Below, piece by piece: positions 7,667-15,529 of a stretch of DNA of 42,945 nucleotides. Source of the stretch: Neorhizobium galegae (GTDB taxonomy: Bacteria > Pseudomonadota > Alphaproteobacteria > Rhizobiales > Rhizobiaceae); contig NZ_JAGIPH010000015.1 of the NCBI RefSeq assembly GCF_017877135.1, positions 1 through 42,945 on the forward strand, read 5' to 3'. The notes below the pieces were generated by a model. The model made no database searches, was not told the DNA's origin, and worked only from the letters and a program-made list of their open reading frames with translations. Position 1 is the stretch's first letter; each line of letters starts with the position of its first letter. The translations under genes and the position numbers were made by a program.

Positions 7667-8374
7667 ATGTCGATGCGGGCACAGGACAGCTTAACGGAAA
7701 CGGACGGCACCCCGGAGCATGCCGGGGAAACAATTGGCGACGTTGTGTTTCGTCAGGTTAGAGCAGACATCGTTTCCGGTGTCCTTGCTCCGGGCAGCAA
7801 GATCAAGCTGGAACAGGCAAAGGAGCGTTACTCGATCAGCGTGTCGTCACTGCGGGAAATTCTCAGCCGCCTGACGGCCGAGAACCTTGTGCGAGCCGAG
7901 GGGCAAAAAGGGTTCGAGGTCAGCCCGGTATCAGAGCAGGAACTGATCGAACTTGCCGATCTGCGCATCGTTCTGGAGGCCCACGCCATGGAACTCGCGT
8001 TTGAGGCAGGCGACCTGGAATGGGAAGGGCGCGTGGTTGCTGCACAGCATAAGCTCGCCGCCGCGGAGAGAAGGCTGCTTTCCGGCGATGCTTCGCGCAC
8101 GATCGATTGGGTGCGGTCCGACTGGGACTTTCACAGATCAATTGTCTCGGCCTGCAATTCGGAAACCTTAATGGCGAATCTCTCCTCGGTCTTTGACCGC
8201 TTTCTCCGCTACCACTTGCTCGCCAGAAGTTTCCGTGGACAGGGCGTCGCAGACGATCATCGCTCGCTTTTCGAGTTGGCACTGGCAAGAGATCTGCAAG
8301 CCGCAAAGCGGGTCATTCATCAGCATGTCATGAGCGGCGTGGAACACGTTCGCACGCAGCTCAAGCTACAATGA
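7667..8374 (+). CDS. GntR family regulator with FCD domain (second of tandem pair)
   Basis: A 235-residue paralogue of the preceding regulator. The winged helix includes VFRQVRADIVSGVLAPGSK and SVSSLREILSRLTAENLV; the FCD domain includes DWDFHRSIVSACNSE and HQHVMSGVEH. It aligns without large gaps to the upstream gene over the whole length (shared blocks such as SLREILSRL, AEGQKGFEV, FRG and SGVEH), so the pair arose by tandem duplication and then diverged. Translation starts at the ATG directly after the preceding TAG, implying coupling and roughly equal expression. They could form heterodimers or sense two related ligands; both are inference. Confidence 0.88.
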   Translation: MSMRAQDSLTETDGTPEHAGETIGDVVFRQVRADIVSGVLAPGSKIKLEQAKERYSISVSSLREILSRLTAENLVRAEGQKGFEVSPVSEQELIELADLRIVLEAHAMELAFEAGDLEWEGRVVAAQHKLAAAERRLLSGDASRTIDWVRSDWDFHRSIVSACNSETLMANLSSVFDRFLRYHLLARSFRGQGVADDHRSLFELALARDLQAAKRVIHQHVMSGVEHVRTQLKLQ

Positions 8375-8399
8375 TGCAATAGCTTCTTGGTTCGCCGTC

Positions 8400-8494
8400 G
8401 ATCGTGTCCCGCAACTTGCCCATCACCCTTACCCAGCTACACTACTCGGCGGGACACGATCCCTGCGTGCGATGCAGGGCGTTGCGCTGCATCG
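8400..8494. repeat. Inverted repeats between the GntR pair and the GGDEF gene
   Basis: Two hairpin-forming structures sit between convergent genes. GATCGTGTCCCGC at 8400-8412 is matched perfectly by GCGGGACACGATC at 8449-8461 (13-bp stem, 36-base spacer). Immediately after, CGATGCAG at 8470-8477 pairs with CTGCATCG at 8487-8494 around a 9-base loop. No T-tract follows either, so they are not textbook intrinsic terminators. They could be a bidirectional terminator, a REP-like element or part of a small RNA. The rest of 8375-8619 shows no gene. Confidence 0.5.
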
Positions 8495-8619
8495 TGCGAA
8501 GGTTCCATATATCACGTCGTTCTGCGTAATCCCGCAAACTCAGAGGTTTAAGATAACAATCGCGGTGTCGGCGGTTCTCATCCCTTCAAGAGCGCTCTCG
8601 CCCAAAACGCAACATCGGT

Positions 8620-9831
8620 TCAGGACGCCCCCACCGGCACTACCCGCAACTGATGATGCAAGCTATCGGTTGAGGGGTGCAGCAATTCGTTTGGCAGTGC
8701 GATCTCAACGCGATTCCGCCCGAGGGTTTTCGCGTGGTACAAGGCGCGATCGGCGCTTGCAAGCATCCCGGCGAGGTCGTGGCAGTCCGATGCCGCAAGG
8801 CCAATGCTGACGGTGGCCTGGGTTTTCAAGCCCTCTGCGCCAGCGGCTGCTTTGGCGAACCGGCTTGCGATTGCCGAGCCCCGACTGAAGGCTTGGGAAT
8901 GGTCGCACCGTGGCAGAAGCGCAGCGAATTCCTCACCGCCCAGCCGGACAATAAGCGCGTCCGGCCCAGCTTCTTTGCGGGCCGTTTCGGCGAAGAGCTG
9001 CAAAACCTTATCTCCGGTTAGATGTCCATGACGGTCGTTGATCGCCTTGAAGTGGTCGAGGTCGAAGGCGAGTAGTGAGACGGGGTCACCATGCCGTTCC
9101 CGGAGGATCCGAGATGCCTGCTCAAAAAAGGCGTGACGGTTTGCAAGCCCAGTCAACTGATCGGTTTGTGACATGCGGAGCAGGTGGAGCTTTTCCTCCT
9201 CCCGAATAATCATCAGAAAGGACATAGGCATTGCAACCGAGTACAAGACGGCCTCGTACATCGTCGCCTTTCCGACGATGGAGATAATATCTTGCCCGTA
9301 TTGCTGAAGGAGAACAGGGGTGATGAACGCCCGGCCAAGGTAGAATACGGCATGGACGGCCGAAATCGATACTGCGATCGGGCGTGAGCGCAATCGCTGG
9401 AATGTGCGGCCGCGCAGAAGTAGCCATGCTGTAAGGCCGCAGGTCAGCGCGATCGGGATAGACGAGACATGGTTCCAGAAGGCGGCCGGGAAGTGTGTGC
9501 CAGCGATCGCCCAAGCGATGGCCAGGAAGGTTAGAGCCGCGACGGACGACCAGAAATACCGTTGACCATCGAGGTTTGCGACGGCGTTAAGGACCAGAAG
9601 GTATCCCAACATCATCAGGATGTTGATCACCGCCATACCGAGCGCGACCGGAAAGTGGCTGCGGTTCATTGCGAGAATGCAGCCGAGAACGAACGCCAAG
9701 AGTGCCGCGGCCAGAACACCGAGCACGCGAGCGCGACCTGGATGAGCCTGCCTTTCCCAAAGGAGAAGCGACGCTGACACCAGGAGCGTTCCAACGGTTA
9801 AGTACCACAGGGTTGGTAAATCGATCTGCAT
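8620..9831 (-). CDS. Membrane-anchored diguanylate cyclase (GGDEF domain)
   Basis: Predicted to make cyclic di-GMP from two GTP. The 403-residue protein has about six or seven hydrophobic segments in residues 1-215 (for example LWYLTVGTLLVSASLLLW and VLGVLAAALLAFVLGCILA), then a C-terminal GGDEF domain from about 225. It starts with the typical DQLTGLANRHAFFE and carries FDLDHFKAINDRHGH and the active-site loop RLGGEEFAALLP (GGEEF, a functional variant). No RxxD inhibitory site is obvious five residues before the loop and no EAL domain follows. A GGAG site precedes the ATG at 9831. It stands alone, facing the GntR pair, with no clear link to the neighbouring cassettes. Confidence 0.9.
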   Translation of the reverse strand: MQIDLPTLWYLTVGTLLVSASLLLWERQAHPGRARVLGVLAAALLAFVLGCILAMNRSHFPVALGMAVINILMMLGYLLVLNAVANLDGQRYFWSSVAALTFLAIAWAIAGTHFPAAFWNHVSSIPIALTCGLTAWLLLRGRTFQRLRSRPIAVSISAVHAVFYLGRAFITPVLLQQYGQDIISIVGKATMYEAVLYSVAMPMSFLMIIREEEKLHLLRMSQTDQLTGLANRHAFFEQASRILRERHGDPVSLLAFDLDHFKAINDRHGHLTGDKVLQLFAETARKEAGPDALIVRLGGEEFAALLPRCDHSQAFSRGSAIASRFAKAAAGAEGLKTQATVSIGLAASDCHDLAGMLASADRALYHAKTLGRNRVEIALPNELLHPSTDSLHHQLRVVPVGAS

Positions 9832-9946
9832 TGCTCCGCCTGCCTTACGCCAAAGCCTACAGGGTGGTCTTTATAAGATTCTTCACGTTTCTCTCATATT
9901 GCCGACATGGTTCGCGTAACGTTAAGCGTACTGTTGAGTGCCAGTA

Positions 9947-10261
9947 TTAATTCGGTGGTGCCTTTCGCAAAAGGGCTCGCGGCTGACCGAACGCGACGGT
10001 ACACGCGCGACCTGTCTCTCGAGAGCAGTATCGGCGCTTCAAATATCCTTCCAGCGTTGCGCAACACGACACTACGGCCGGATTTGATAAACGGCTTGCA
10101 ACCGAGCGCTTCTTCCAGCCGCCGGATTTGATGGCTGACGGCGCTATCCGTCAGGCTGAGCTCAGCGGCGGCTTCGAATGGCTCTGATGGCGCGCGGCGG
10201 CCTCGAAGGTCTTAAGCGTAGCGAGTGGACGGTTGCGAAGATTAGGCAAACGTGCGGTCAT
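9947..10261 (-). pseudogene. Frameshifted, truncated LysR-type regulator
   Basis: From an ATG at 10261 the minus strand reads MTARLPNLRNRPLATLKTFE with AAAR, the usual start of GcvA-like LysR proteins, then runs out of frame. In a neighbouring frame it continues FEAAAELSLTDSAVSHQIRR and LEEALGCKPFIKSGR, the recognition helix and wing of the same HTH. The frame then degenerates and stops at 9947; the whole effector-binding domain is missing. This is a relic, not a working regulator. What it once controlled is unknown; the adjacent 10262-10456 shows no recognisable gene. Confidence 0.75.
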
Positions 10262-10456
10262 CGGGTTGGCCGTACTCACCGGCGAATGGGCGCAATCAAA
10301 GCAGGGCATTGCATTCAAGTGCGGACTCTATCACCAGCTCCGCCTCGAAGGTAGTGCGGCCTGGCCCGCGCAGTCATCAAACGCCTGCACTCACGTCGCC
10401 TGCGTGGCACTCGTCAACGGCCAGGCATGCGTTCTTGCGCGCACCAAGCATTGTCG

Positions 10457-10484
10457 GCTCATGTCGCTTCGCCCTGACATGAGC
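10457..10484. terminator. Hairpin downstream of the COG0212/ABC operon
   Basis: GCTCATGTC at 10457-10465 pairs perfectly with GACATGAGC at 10476-10484 around a 10-base loop. It lies about 30 bases beyond the last stop of the minus-strand operon (10516), where a terminator is expected. No run of T follows on the minus strand, so it may be a Rho-assisted or 3'-end-stabilising hairpin rather than a classical intrinsic terminator. Confidence 0.4.
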
Positions 10485-10515
10485 ATGAAGCCGCTCAGGG
10501 CTTGAAAGGCGACCC

Positions 10516-11271
10516 TCAGAGGCCCATGGCCTTCAGTTCCTGCAGCGGCGGAATGGTGTCGAACATGTGCTGATCGAGACGATCCCAGATGATACCGCAG
10601 GTCGGTTTGTGCGGATTGTTGACCTCGATGGTGCGGGTCGGCGTGAAGATGACATCGACAACGGTGTCATAGACGTCGGGCGTCAGCTTTTCCGAAAGCA
10701 CCTGGCAATCATGCACGACGGCCGCGCAGGGCGTCTCGACGGAAATCCGGCCGATCTGGTACAGCATGCCCCATTCGGAATCGAAGAAGCCGTGTCCCTT
10801 GCCGAAACGCACGCCTTCCAGATTGATCGCGCCGGTGCCGGTGACCATGTAGTCGACATCCGGCAGGATCGCCTTGATGTCGGCGAGCGTCAGGTGCTGG
10901 CCGACGCGCTCCATGCCGTCGAGGGTAGAGGCGTAAAGGTAGAGCTCCGGCGCGATCTTTGCCGGATCGAGTAGCCAGAAGCCGCGCTTGATCGAATAGG
11001 TGGTCATCAGGACGATCTTGCCGTCCTCCAGAGCCTTGAGGCGCAGGCGGTCCAGGCAGTTGTCGGGCGTGATGAAAATCAGCCTGGCATCAATGTAATA
11101 GGCATTGTCGGTCAGACGCTTCACGGCATCGTCGCCGCCCTCGAAATCGGCGATGAACTCGCCGAAATCGAAATGGAAACGGCTGTCGGCCACGGCGACT
11201 TTGCGCAATTCGGTCCAGACGCGTTCGCGCACGGAGGATTTGTGATCGGCGATCTCGGCGGCAGTGGTCAT
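10516..11271 (-). CDS. 5-formyltetrahydrofolate cyclo-ligase-like protein (COG0212 paralogue, copy 1)
   Basis: A 251-residue member of the 5-FCL fold family. The nucleotide/folate-region motif appears as VRFGKGHGFFDSEWGML (compare FGxGxGYYDR in true 5-FCL) and the C-terminal segment as CGIIWDRLDQHMFDTIPPLQEL. It lacks the classical short N-terminal Lys/Arg-rich ATP motif and is longer than the roughly 190-residue housekeeping enzyme. Published comparative work on COG0212 paralogues links them to thiamin metabolism rather than folate, and here the gene shares an operon with an NMT1/THI5-type importer, which fits. A GGAG site precedes the ATG at 11271. A second, clearly related copy begins the operon (14691-15428). 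The reaction itself is unknown. Confidence 0.8.
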   Translation of the reverse strand: MTTAAEIADHKSSVRERVWTELRKVAVADSRFHFDFGEFIADFEGGDDAVKRLTDNAYYIDARLIFITPDNCLDRLRLKALEDGKIVLMTTYSIKRGFWLLDPAKIAPELYLYASTLDGMERVGQHLTLADIKAILPDVDYMVTGTGAINLEGVRFGKGHGFFDSEWGMLYQIGRISVETPCAAVVHDCQVLSEKLTPDVYDTVVDVIFTPTRTIEVNNPHKPTCGIIWDRLDQHMFDTIPPLQELKAMGL

Positions 11272-11290
11272 GAAAACTCCTTGTAGATTA

Positions 11291-12901
11291 TTAGGCGGCC
11301 GGCTGCATGCCGTGCTTTTGCAGCACGTGCCGTTCGACCAGGATGACGATTTGATAGAACAGAACCGAGATGAGGACCGAGACCACGGCGACCGTCCAGA
11401 TCATGCCGTAGTCGAGATAACCGCGCGACTGGTTCAAGAGATTGCCGAGCCCGGTGCCGGTTGCCAGCCATTCGGCGATCATCACGCCCAACAGCGCGCG
11501 CGGCACGGCAAGCCGCATGGCGGCGAAGAGATAGGGTAGCGATGCCGGGATCGAGACCAGCCGCAACTGTGCCCACGGGCTTGCGCCATAGGCCCGCACC
11601 ACATCAAGCGCGCCGCGTGACACCATGCCGAGCCCCTGCGCCAGAGTGACGAAGGCCGGGAAGAAGGTGACCGAGATCGTGATCCACAGGATGACCGAGG
11701 GGCCGCGGCCGAGAAGCAGCACGAGAAGCGGCGTCAGGGCGACGAGCGGCATTGTCTGGGTGACCAGCGCCACCGGCATGAACGAACGGACGATGCCGGG
11801 CCGCACGACCGAGGCGAGCGCCAGCGCAAATGCAAAGGCGAGGCCGGCAGCCATGCCGATGAGCGTCATCGGCAGCGTCTGGCCGAGCGCCGCGAGGAGG
11901 CGGCTTTGCGCCGAGCTCGCCGAGGCGGCAATAAAGAGGTAGTCGAAGACGCCGGCAGGGGTCTTGGCGATCATGGCCGGCGTGCCGAGAATTTTCAGGA
12001 GCAGCCACCAGACGATGAAGGGGAGCGCGATCGAGGCAAGCGTGATGGCGATGCTGGACAGGCGGCTGCCCTCCGCGCGCCTTCCTGGCGGCGTTGCCGC
12101 GACGGTCACCGCCCGTGTCGAGCGGGTGATGCGCGCTTCGATGACGGAAAAAATTCCGTAGGCGATCAGCGCCATGGCGGTCGCGGCAAGGCCGATGCCC
12201 CAGAGGCGGGCGGGATCGGCGCGGCCGAGAGAGCCGATGAGATAGACGCCGAGGCCGAAGCGTCCTCCTCCGCCGAATTCCGCCAGGATCGAGCCGAGCA
12301 CGGCGGCAGGTGCTGCGACGCGCAGGCCGGCGAGGATGGCGGGTAGGGCGGCGCGGATCTCGACGAGGCGAAGCAGCGCAAAACGTCCGCCACCGTAGGC
12401 GCGAACCACGTCGAGCATGCGCCGGTCGGTCTGGCTGATGCCGGTGACGGTGGCGCTCATGGTGACGAAATAACAGCCCAGCGCCGCCAGCACGACGCGC
12501 GGCGTCATGCCGGCAAAGGTCAAGACGAGAATTGGCGAGATGGCGATCGGCGGCAGGGCGAACATCGCGACGTTGAGGCCGCGCCCGAGCCTTGCGGCAA
12601 GAGGCGAGATGGCGAAGAGAATGCCGGCGAGGATGGCGATGCCATTTCCGATCAGGAAGCCGAGCGACGCGCCTTGAAAGGTGGCGAGGATATGAGCGGG
12701 ATAATCGCCGCGATCCGACCAGAAACGAACGAGGACTTCGGTCGGGGCCGGAAGCGCGCCGCCGGCGACGAGCTTGAAGCGGCCAAGGATTTCCCAGGCG
12801 ACAAGCAGGATCGCCGCGTTTCTGATGGCGGACGAGTGCCGGAAGCCGGATTTTCCCTTGAGCTTTCCAGAAGGCGCCCCCGGCGCCGTTTCAGTGGCCA
12901 T
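11291..12901 (-). CDS. Double-length ABC transporter permease (two BPD_transp_1 units fused)
   Basis: A 536-residue inner-membrane protein holding two tandem permease units of the SsuC/TauC/ThiX type. Unit 1 (about 20-265) has a coupling segment VVRAYGGGRFALLRLVEIRAALPAI; unit 2 (about 285-530) has VVRAYGASPWAQLRLVSIPASLPYL. The two share AP(A)AVLG/PRALLG and I(L)AEF/IAEW loops after the coupling helix. Most NMT1-type importers use one short permease that homodimerises, so the fusion makes a complete pore from one chain. Its start overlaps the end of the ATPase gene by 11 bases. No frameshift separates the halves. Confidence 0.9.
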   Translation of the reverse strand: MATETAPGAPSGKLKGKSGFRHSSAIRNAAILLVAWEILGRFKLVAGGALPAPTEVLVRFWSDRGDYPAHILATFQGASLGFLIGNGIAILAGILFAISPLAARLGRGLNVAMFALPPIAISPILVLTFAGMTPRVVLAALGCYFVTMSATVTGISQTDRRMLDVVRAYGGGRFALLRLVEIRAALPAILAGLRVAAPAAVLGSILAEFGGGGRFGLGVYLIGSLGRADPARLWGIGLAATAMALIAYGIFSVIEARITRSTRAVTVAATPPGRRAEGSRLSSIAITLASIALPFIVWWLLLKILGTPAMIAKTPAGVFDYLFIAASASSAQSRLLAALGQTLPMTLIGMAAGLAFAFALALASVVRPGIVRSFMPVALVTQTMPLVALTPLLVLLLGRGPSVILWITISVTFFPAFVTLAQGLGMVSRGALDVVRAYGASPWAQLRLVSIPASLPYLFAAMRLAVPRALLGVMIAEWLATGTGLGNLLNQSRGYLDYGMIWTVAVVSVLISVLFYQIVILVERHVLQKHGMQPAA

Positions 12902-13661
12902 CCAGCGCCTCCGCGACCTGGTCTTCCAGCGCGTGGAATTCCGGTGTCGTGAAGACTTCCGGCAAACGCGGACGGGCGAGCGGGATATCGATGATCCTGC
13001 CGATGCGGCCGGGACGGCTCTGCATGACGACGACCCGGTCGGCGAGGAATACGGCTTCGTCGATGCCGTGGGTGACGAGCAGGGTCGTGGCGCGGCTTTC
13101 CATCCAGATGCGTTGCAGCTCGAGGTTCATCTGGCGGCGGAGAATCTGGTCGAGTGCGCCGAAGGGTTCGTCGAGGAAGAGAACCTTGGGATCGGTGACA
13201 AGCGCGCGGGCGATGGCGACGCGTTGGCGCATGCCGCCGGAAAGCTCGCCGGGGAGCGCCTTCTCGAAACCCTTTAATCCGACGAGCTCGATCAGATCAG
13301 TGATCTTGGCGGTGAAATCCGCGCGTTTGCGGCCGAGCACGTTGAGCGGCAGGGCAATATTGTCTTCGACGCTGCGCCAGGGCATCAGTGCCGCATCCTG
13401 GAAGGCGACGCCGGTGAGGCCAGCCTTGGCCGCCAGCTGCGGCCTCATCCCGGCAATGCCGATCTCGCCGGATGTCGCTTCGTCCAGGCCGAGCGCCAGG
13501 CGCAGCATGGTGGACTTGCCGCAGCCGGACGGGCCGATCAGCGCCGTGAACGAGCCTGCGGGACAATCGAGCGAAACATTGTCGAGCGCCTGAACGACAG
13601 TCCCGCGCCCCTCAAAGGAGCGCGAGACCGTTTCGAGCTTGATGCCGGTTGCAGAGGTCAT
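12891..13661 (-). CDS. ABC transporter ATPase (SsuB/TauB/ThiZ-like)
   Basis: A 256-residue nucleotide-binding subunit with Walker A GPSGCGKS, Q-loop VAFQDAALMPWRSV, signature LSGGMRQR, Walker B VLFLDEPFGALD and H-loop LLVTHGIDEAVFLADRV. This pattern (FQ[DE]xxLxPW, GALD) is typical of the nitrate/sulfonate/taurine/pyrimidine importer group. The ATG at 13661 overlaps the binding-protein stop as TGATG, showing translational coupling; a TTG one codon earlier is the alternative. It powers the fused permease that follows. Confidence 0.93.
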   Translation of the reverse strand: MTSATGIKLETVSRSFEGRGTVVQALDNVSLDCPAGSFTALIGPSGCGKSTMLRLALGLDEATSGEIGIAGMRPQLAAKAGLTGVAFQDAALMPWRSVEDNIALPLNVLGRKRADFTAKITDLIELVGLKGFEKALPGELSGGMRQRVAIARALVTDPKVLFLDEPFGALDQILRRQMNLELQRIWMESRATTLLVTHGIDEAVFLADRVVVMQSRPGRIGRIIDIPLARPRLPEVFTTPEFHALEDQVAEALDGH

Positions 13662-14632
13662 CAAACTTCTTCGAGAACGGTGGTGTCGAAGTGTTCGCGC
13701 TTGGCGGCAATGCCAACGGCGGCAAGCGCCTCGATATTGGCGGCAATTGCCTCCTCGCTCATCGCATAGACGCCCTTGGCATTTTCGATCAGCGGCTTCT
13801 GCGCGGTGTTGAAATAGACCTCGTTGTCGATCGAGCGGCCGGTGCCCTTGAACCAGCTGTCGGCAAAGGTCTTGGGATAGATTGCCGGATCCTTGAGGTT
13901 TTCTTCCCAGCCCATGCGGCTGGCCTTTAGGAAGGCGACGATTTCCTTACGTTTCGCCTTTAGCGTCTCTTCGGTGACGACGACGGTGTCGTTGAAGATG
14001 GTGAAGCCGAAGTCATAAAGCAGGAAAGAGGTTGCTTGTTCGCCGGCCTGCTTGATGGTGAAGGGGACATTGGTGGTGAAATCGAGCGAAGCGTCGATCT
14101 CGCCCTTGATCAGCGGCGTCGGGTCGTAGGCATAGGGCACGATGTTGACCTGCGAACGGTCAACGCCTGAGATCTTCAGCATGGCTTCCACGGAGATGAC
14201 ATTGACCGGCGGAACGGCGAGCGTCTTGCCGATCAGGTCCTTCGGTTCCCGGATCGGGTTCTTGGCCAGCGAAACGATGCCGATCGGGTTTTTCTGGTAC
14301 TGGGCGCCGATGATCTTGAAGGGGGCGCCCTGCTCGACGATCGCCTTTATCGTGGTGTCCGGCGTCGTCAGCGTCAGGTCGGCCTTGCCGGCGATGATCG
14401 CGCTTTCCGGGATGACGTCTGGGCCGCCCGAAAGGTAGCTCAGGTCGAGGCCGGCTTCCTTGTAGAAGCCCTTGTCGGCCGCCAGGAAATAGCCGGCGAA
14501 CTCGGCATCGTTGATCCACGAAGCCTGGAAAGTGAAGGGCATGGCGGCGGATGCCAGACGGCTCATCATCGGCATGGTCGCGGCGGCGCCCATCACGCCC
14601 ATGAAGTGGCGGCGGTTAAGGGTGAGATGCAT
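13661..14632 (-). CDS. NMT1/THI5-like ABC transporter substrate-binding protein
   Basis: Periplasmic receptor of about 323 residues. The N-terminus MHLTLNRRHFMGVMGAAAT has a twin-arginine-like motif (NRRHFMG) and a hydrophobic signal core ending near ASA. The mature start reads FQASWINDAEFAGYFLAADK then GFYKEAGLDLSYLSGGPDV, the pattern of ThiY/RibY-type proteins that bind pyrimidine, riboflavin or related heterocycles. The ATG at 14632 is preceded by AGGAACAG; an open frame reaches 14743 but would bury the signal. Between two COG0212 paralogues, the ligand is probably a thiamin precursor or breakdown product, or another pterin/pyrimidine-like compound (inference). Confidence 0.88.
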   Translation of the reverse strand: MHLTLNRRHFMGVMGAAATMPMMSRLASAAMPFTFQASWINDAEFAGYFLAADKGFYKEAGLDLSYLSGGPDVIPESAIIAGKADLTLTTPDTTIKAIVEQGAPFKIIGAQYQKNPIGIVSLAKNPIREPKDLIGKTLAVPPVNVISVEAMLKISGVDRSQVNIVPYAYDPTPLIKGEIDASLDFTTNVPFTIKQAGEQATSFLLYDFGFTIFNDTVVVTEETLKAKRKEIVAFLKASRMGWEENLKDPAIYPKTFADSWFKGTGRSIDNEVYFNTAQKPLIENAKGVYAMSEEAIAANIEALAAVGIAAKREHFDTTVLEEV

Positions 14633-14690
14633 CGAGGCTGTTCCTTGTTGTCGAGGGAGGCATGGAGGAAGGTATGTATCGGTTGTCTGG

Positions 14691-15428
14691 TCAGGCGACG
14701 CCGCGCATGCGGGCGAGTTCCTTGAGGGGCGGCGTATCGGCAATCTCGTCGCGCGTCAGGCGATCCCATTGGATGCCGCGCGGGCGCCGGTTCTGGCGCG
14801 CGACCGTCGCCAGACGGTTCGGCGTGGCAATGTAATCCACCTGGATGTCGGTTTCACTGGGGCTCATCTGTTCGTCGACGACCTGGACATCATGGACGAT
14901 CGCCGCGACCGGCGTCCTTTCGTCGACAAGGCCGAGGTCGGTGAACATGCCCCATTCGAGATCGAAATAGGTATGGCCCTTGCCGAAGCGGATGCCGTCG
15001 CGGGTGACTGCGGAGGCGCCCGTCGCGAGAAAGTCGAAACGACCGATCCTGCTCAGTTCGGCAAGATCGATCGGACGGGCGAAATGCTCCATGCCATCGA
15101 GCCAGGCGGCGAAGGGGGCCGCTTCGGCCGGAACGATGCCGGGCGCCATGTAGAGAAAGCCGCGCTGCATGTTGTAAGTCGACATCACGAAGGCCTTGCC
15201 TTCGGCGATTAGCCGCCGCCGCAGTTCGGTCATCGAGTTATCGGGCGTGACGAAGGCGAGTTTCATGTCCTTCCAGGCGTCAAGTCCGGCAATCCGGTCG
15301 GTCGCCTGTTCCACACCTTCGAAATCGGGAATGAATTCGCTGAAACTCAGATGAAAGCGCGTGTCAGGACGAGCAACGGCCTTGAGGCTTTCCCAAATTC
15401 TCTGCCGGATTACGCGAGGCTGCGCCAT
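14691..15428 (-). CDS. 5-formyltetrahydrofolate cyclo-ligase-like protein (COG0212 paralogue, copy 2)
   Basis: First gene of the operon, 245 residues. It aligns end to end with the copy at 10516-11271: RFHLSFSEFIPDFEG matches RFHFDFGEFIADFEG, FVTPDNSMTELR matches FITPDNCLDRLR, IRFGKGHTYFDLEWGM matches VRFGKGHGFFDSEWGM, and both end near DTPPLKEL/DTIPPLQEL. The glycine loop is slightly altered (GKGHTYF), so the two may act on different substrates or form a heteromer. It starts about 12 bases from a cluster of operator-like half-sites and is divergent from an RpiR regulator. Not the housekeeping 5-FCL by length and motif. Confidence 0.8.
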   Translation of the reverse strand: MAQPRVIRQRIWESLKAVARPDTRFHLSFSEFIPDFEGVEQATDRIAGLDAWKDMKLAFVTPDNSMTELRRRLIAEGKAFVMSTYNMQRGFLYMAPGIVPAEAAPFAAWLDGMEHFARPIDLAELSRIGRFDFLATGASAVTRDGIRFGKGHTYFDLEWGMFTDLGLVDERTPVAAIVHDVQVVDEQMSPSETDIQVDYIATPNRLATVARQNRRPRGIQWDRLTRDEIADTPPLKELARMRGVA

Positions 15429-15439
15429 TCATGCCCCCT

Positions 15440-15475
15440 GTTTCATTGTTTCATAATTCTGAAACAGCAGTTTCA
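15440..15475. promoter_or_regulatory. Cluster of four GTTTCA/TGAAAC half-sites, probable RpiR operator
   Basis: In the 101-bp divergent gap, GTTTCA occurs at 15440-15445 and 15448-15453, TGAAAC at 15460-15465 and GTTTCA again at 15470-15475. The last two form a perfect palindrome, TGAAAC-AGCA-GTTTCA (15460-15475). Such a block midway between a regulator gene and its divergent operon is the expected place for autoregulatory and operon control. RpiR-family proteins bind as dimers of dimers, in keeping with four half-sites. The binding itself is inferred. Confidence 0.7.
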
Positions 15476-15529
15476 TCATTGCAAGAGGGCTGCTAATCTT
15501 TTTATGCAGAGAGGTAACCCGGAGAACTC

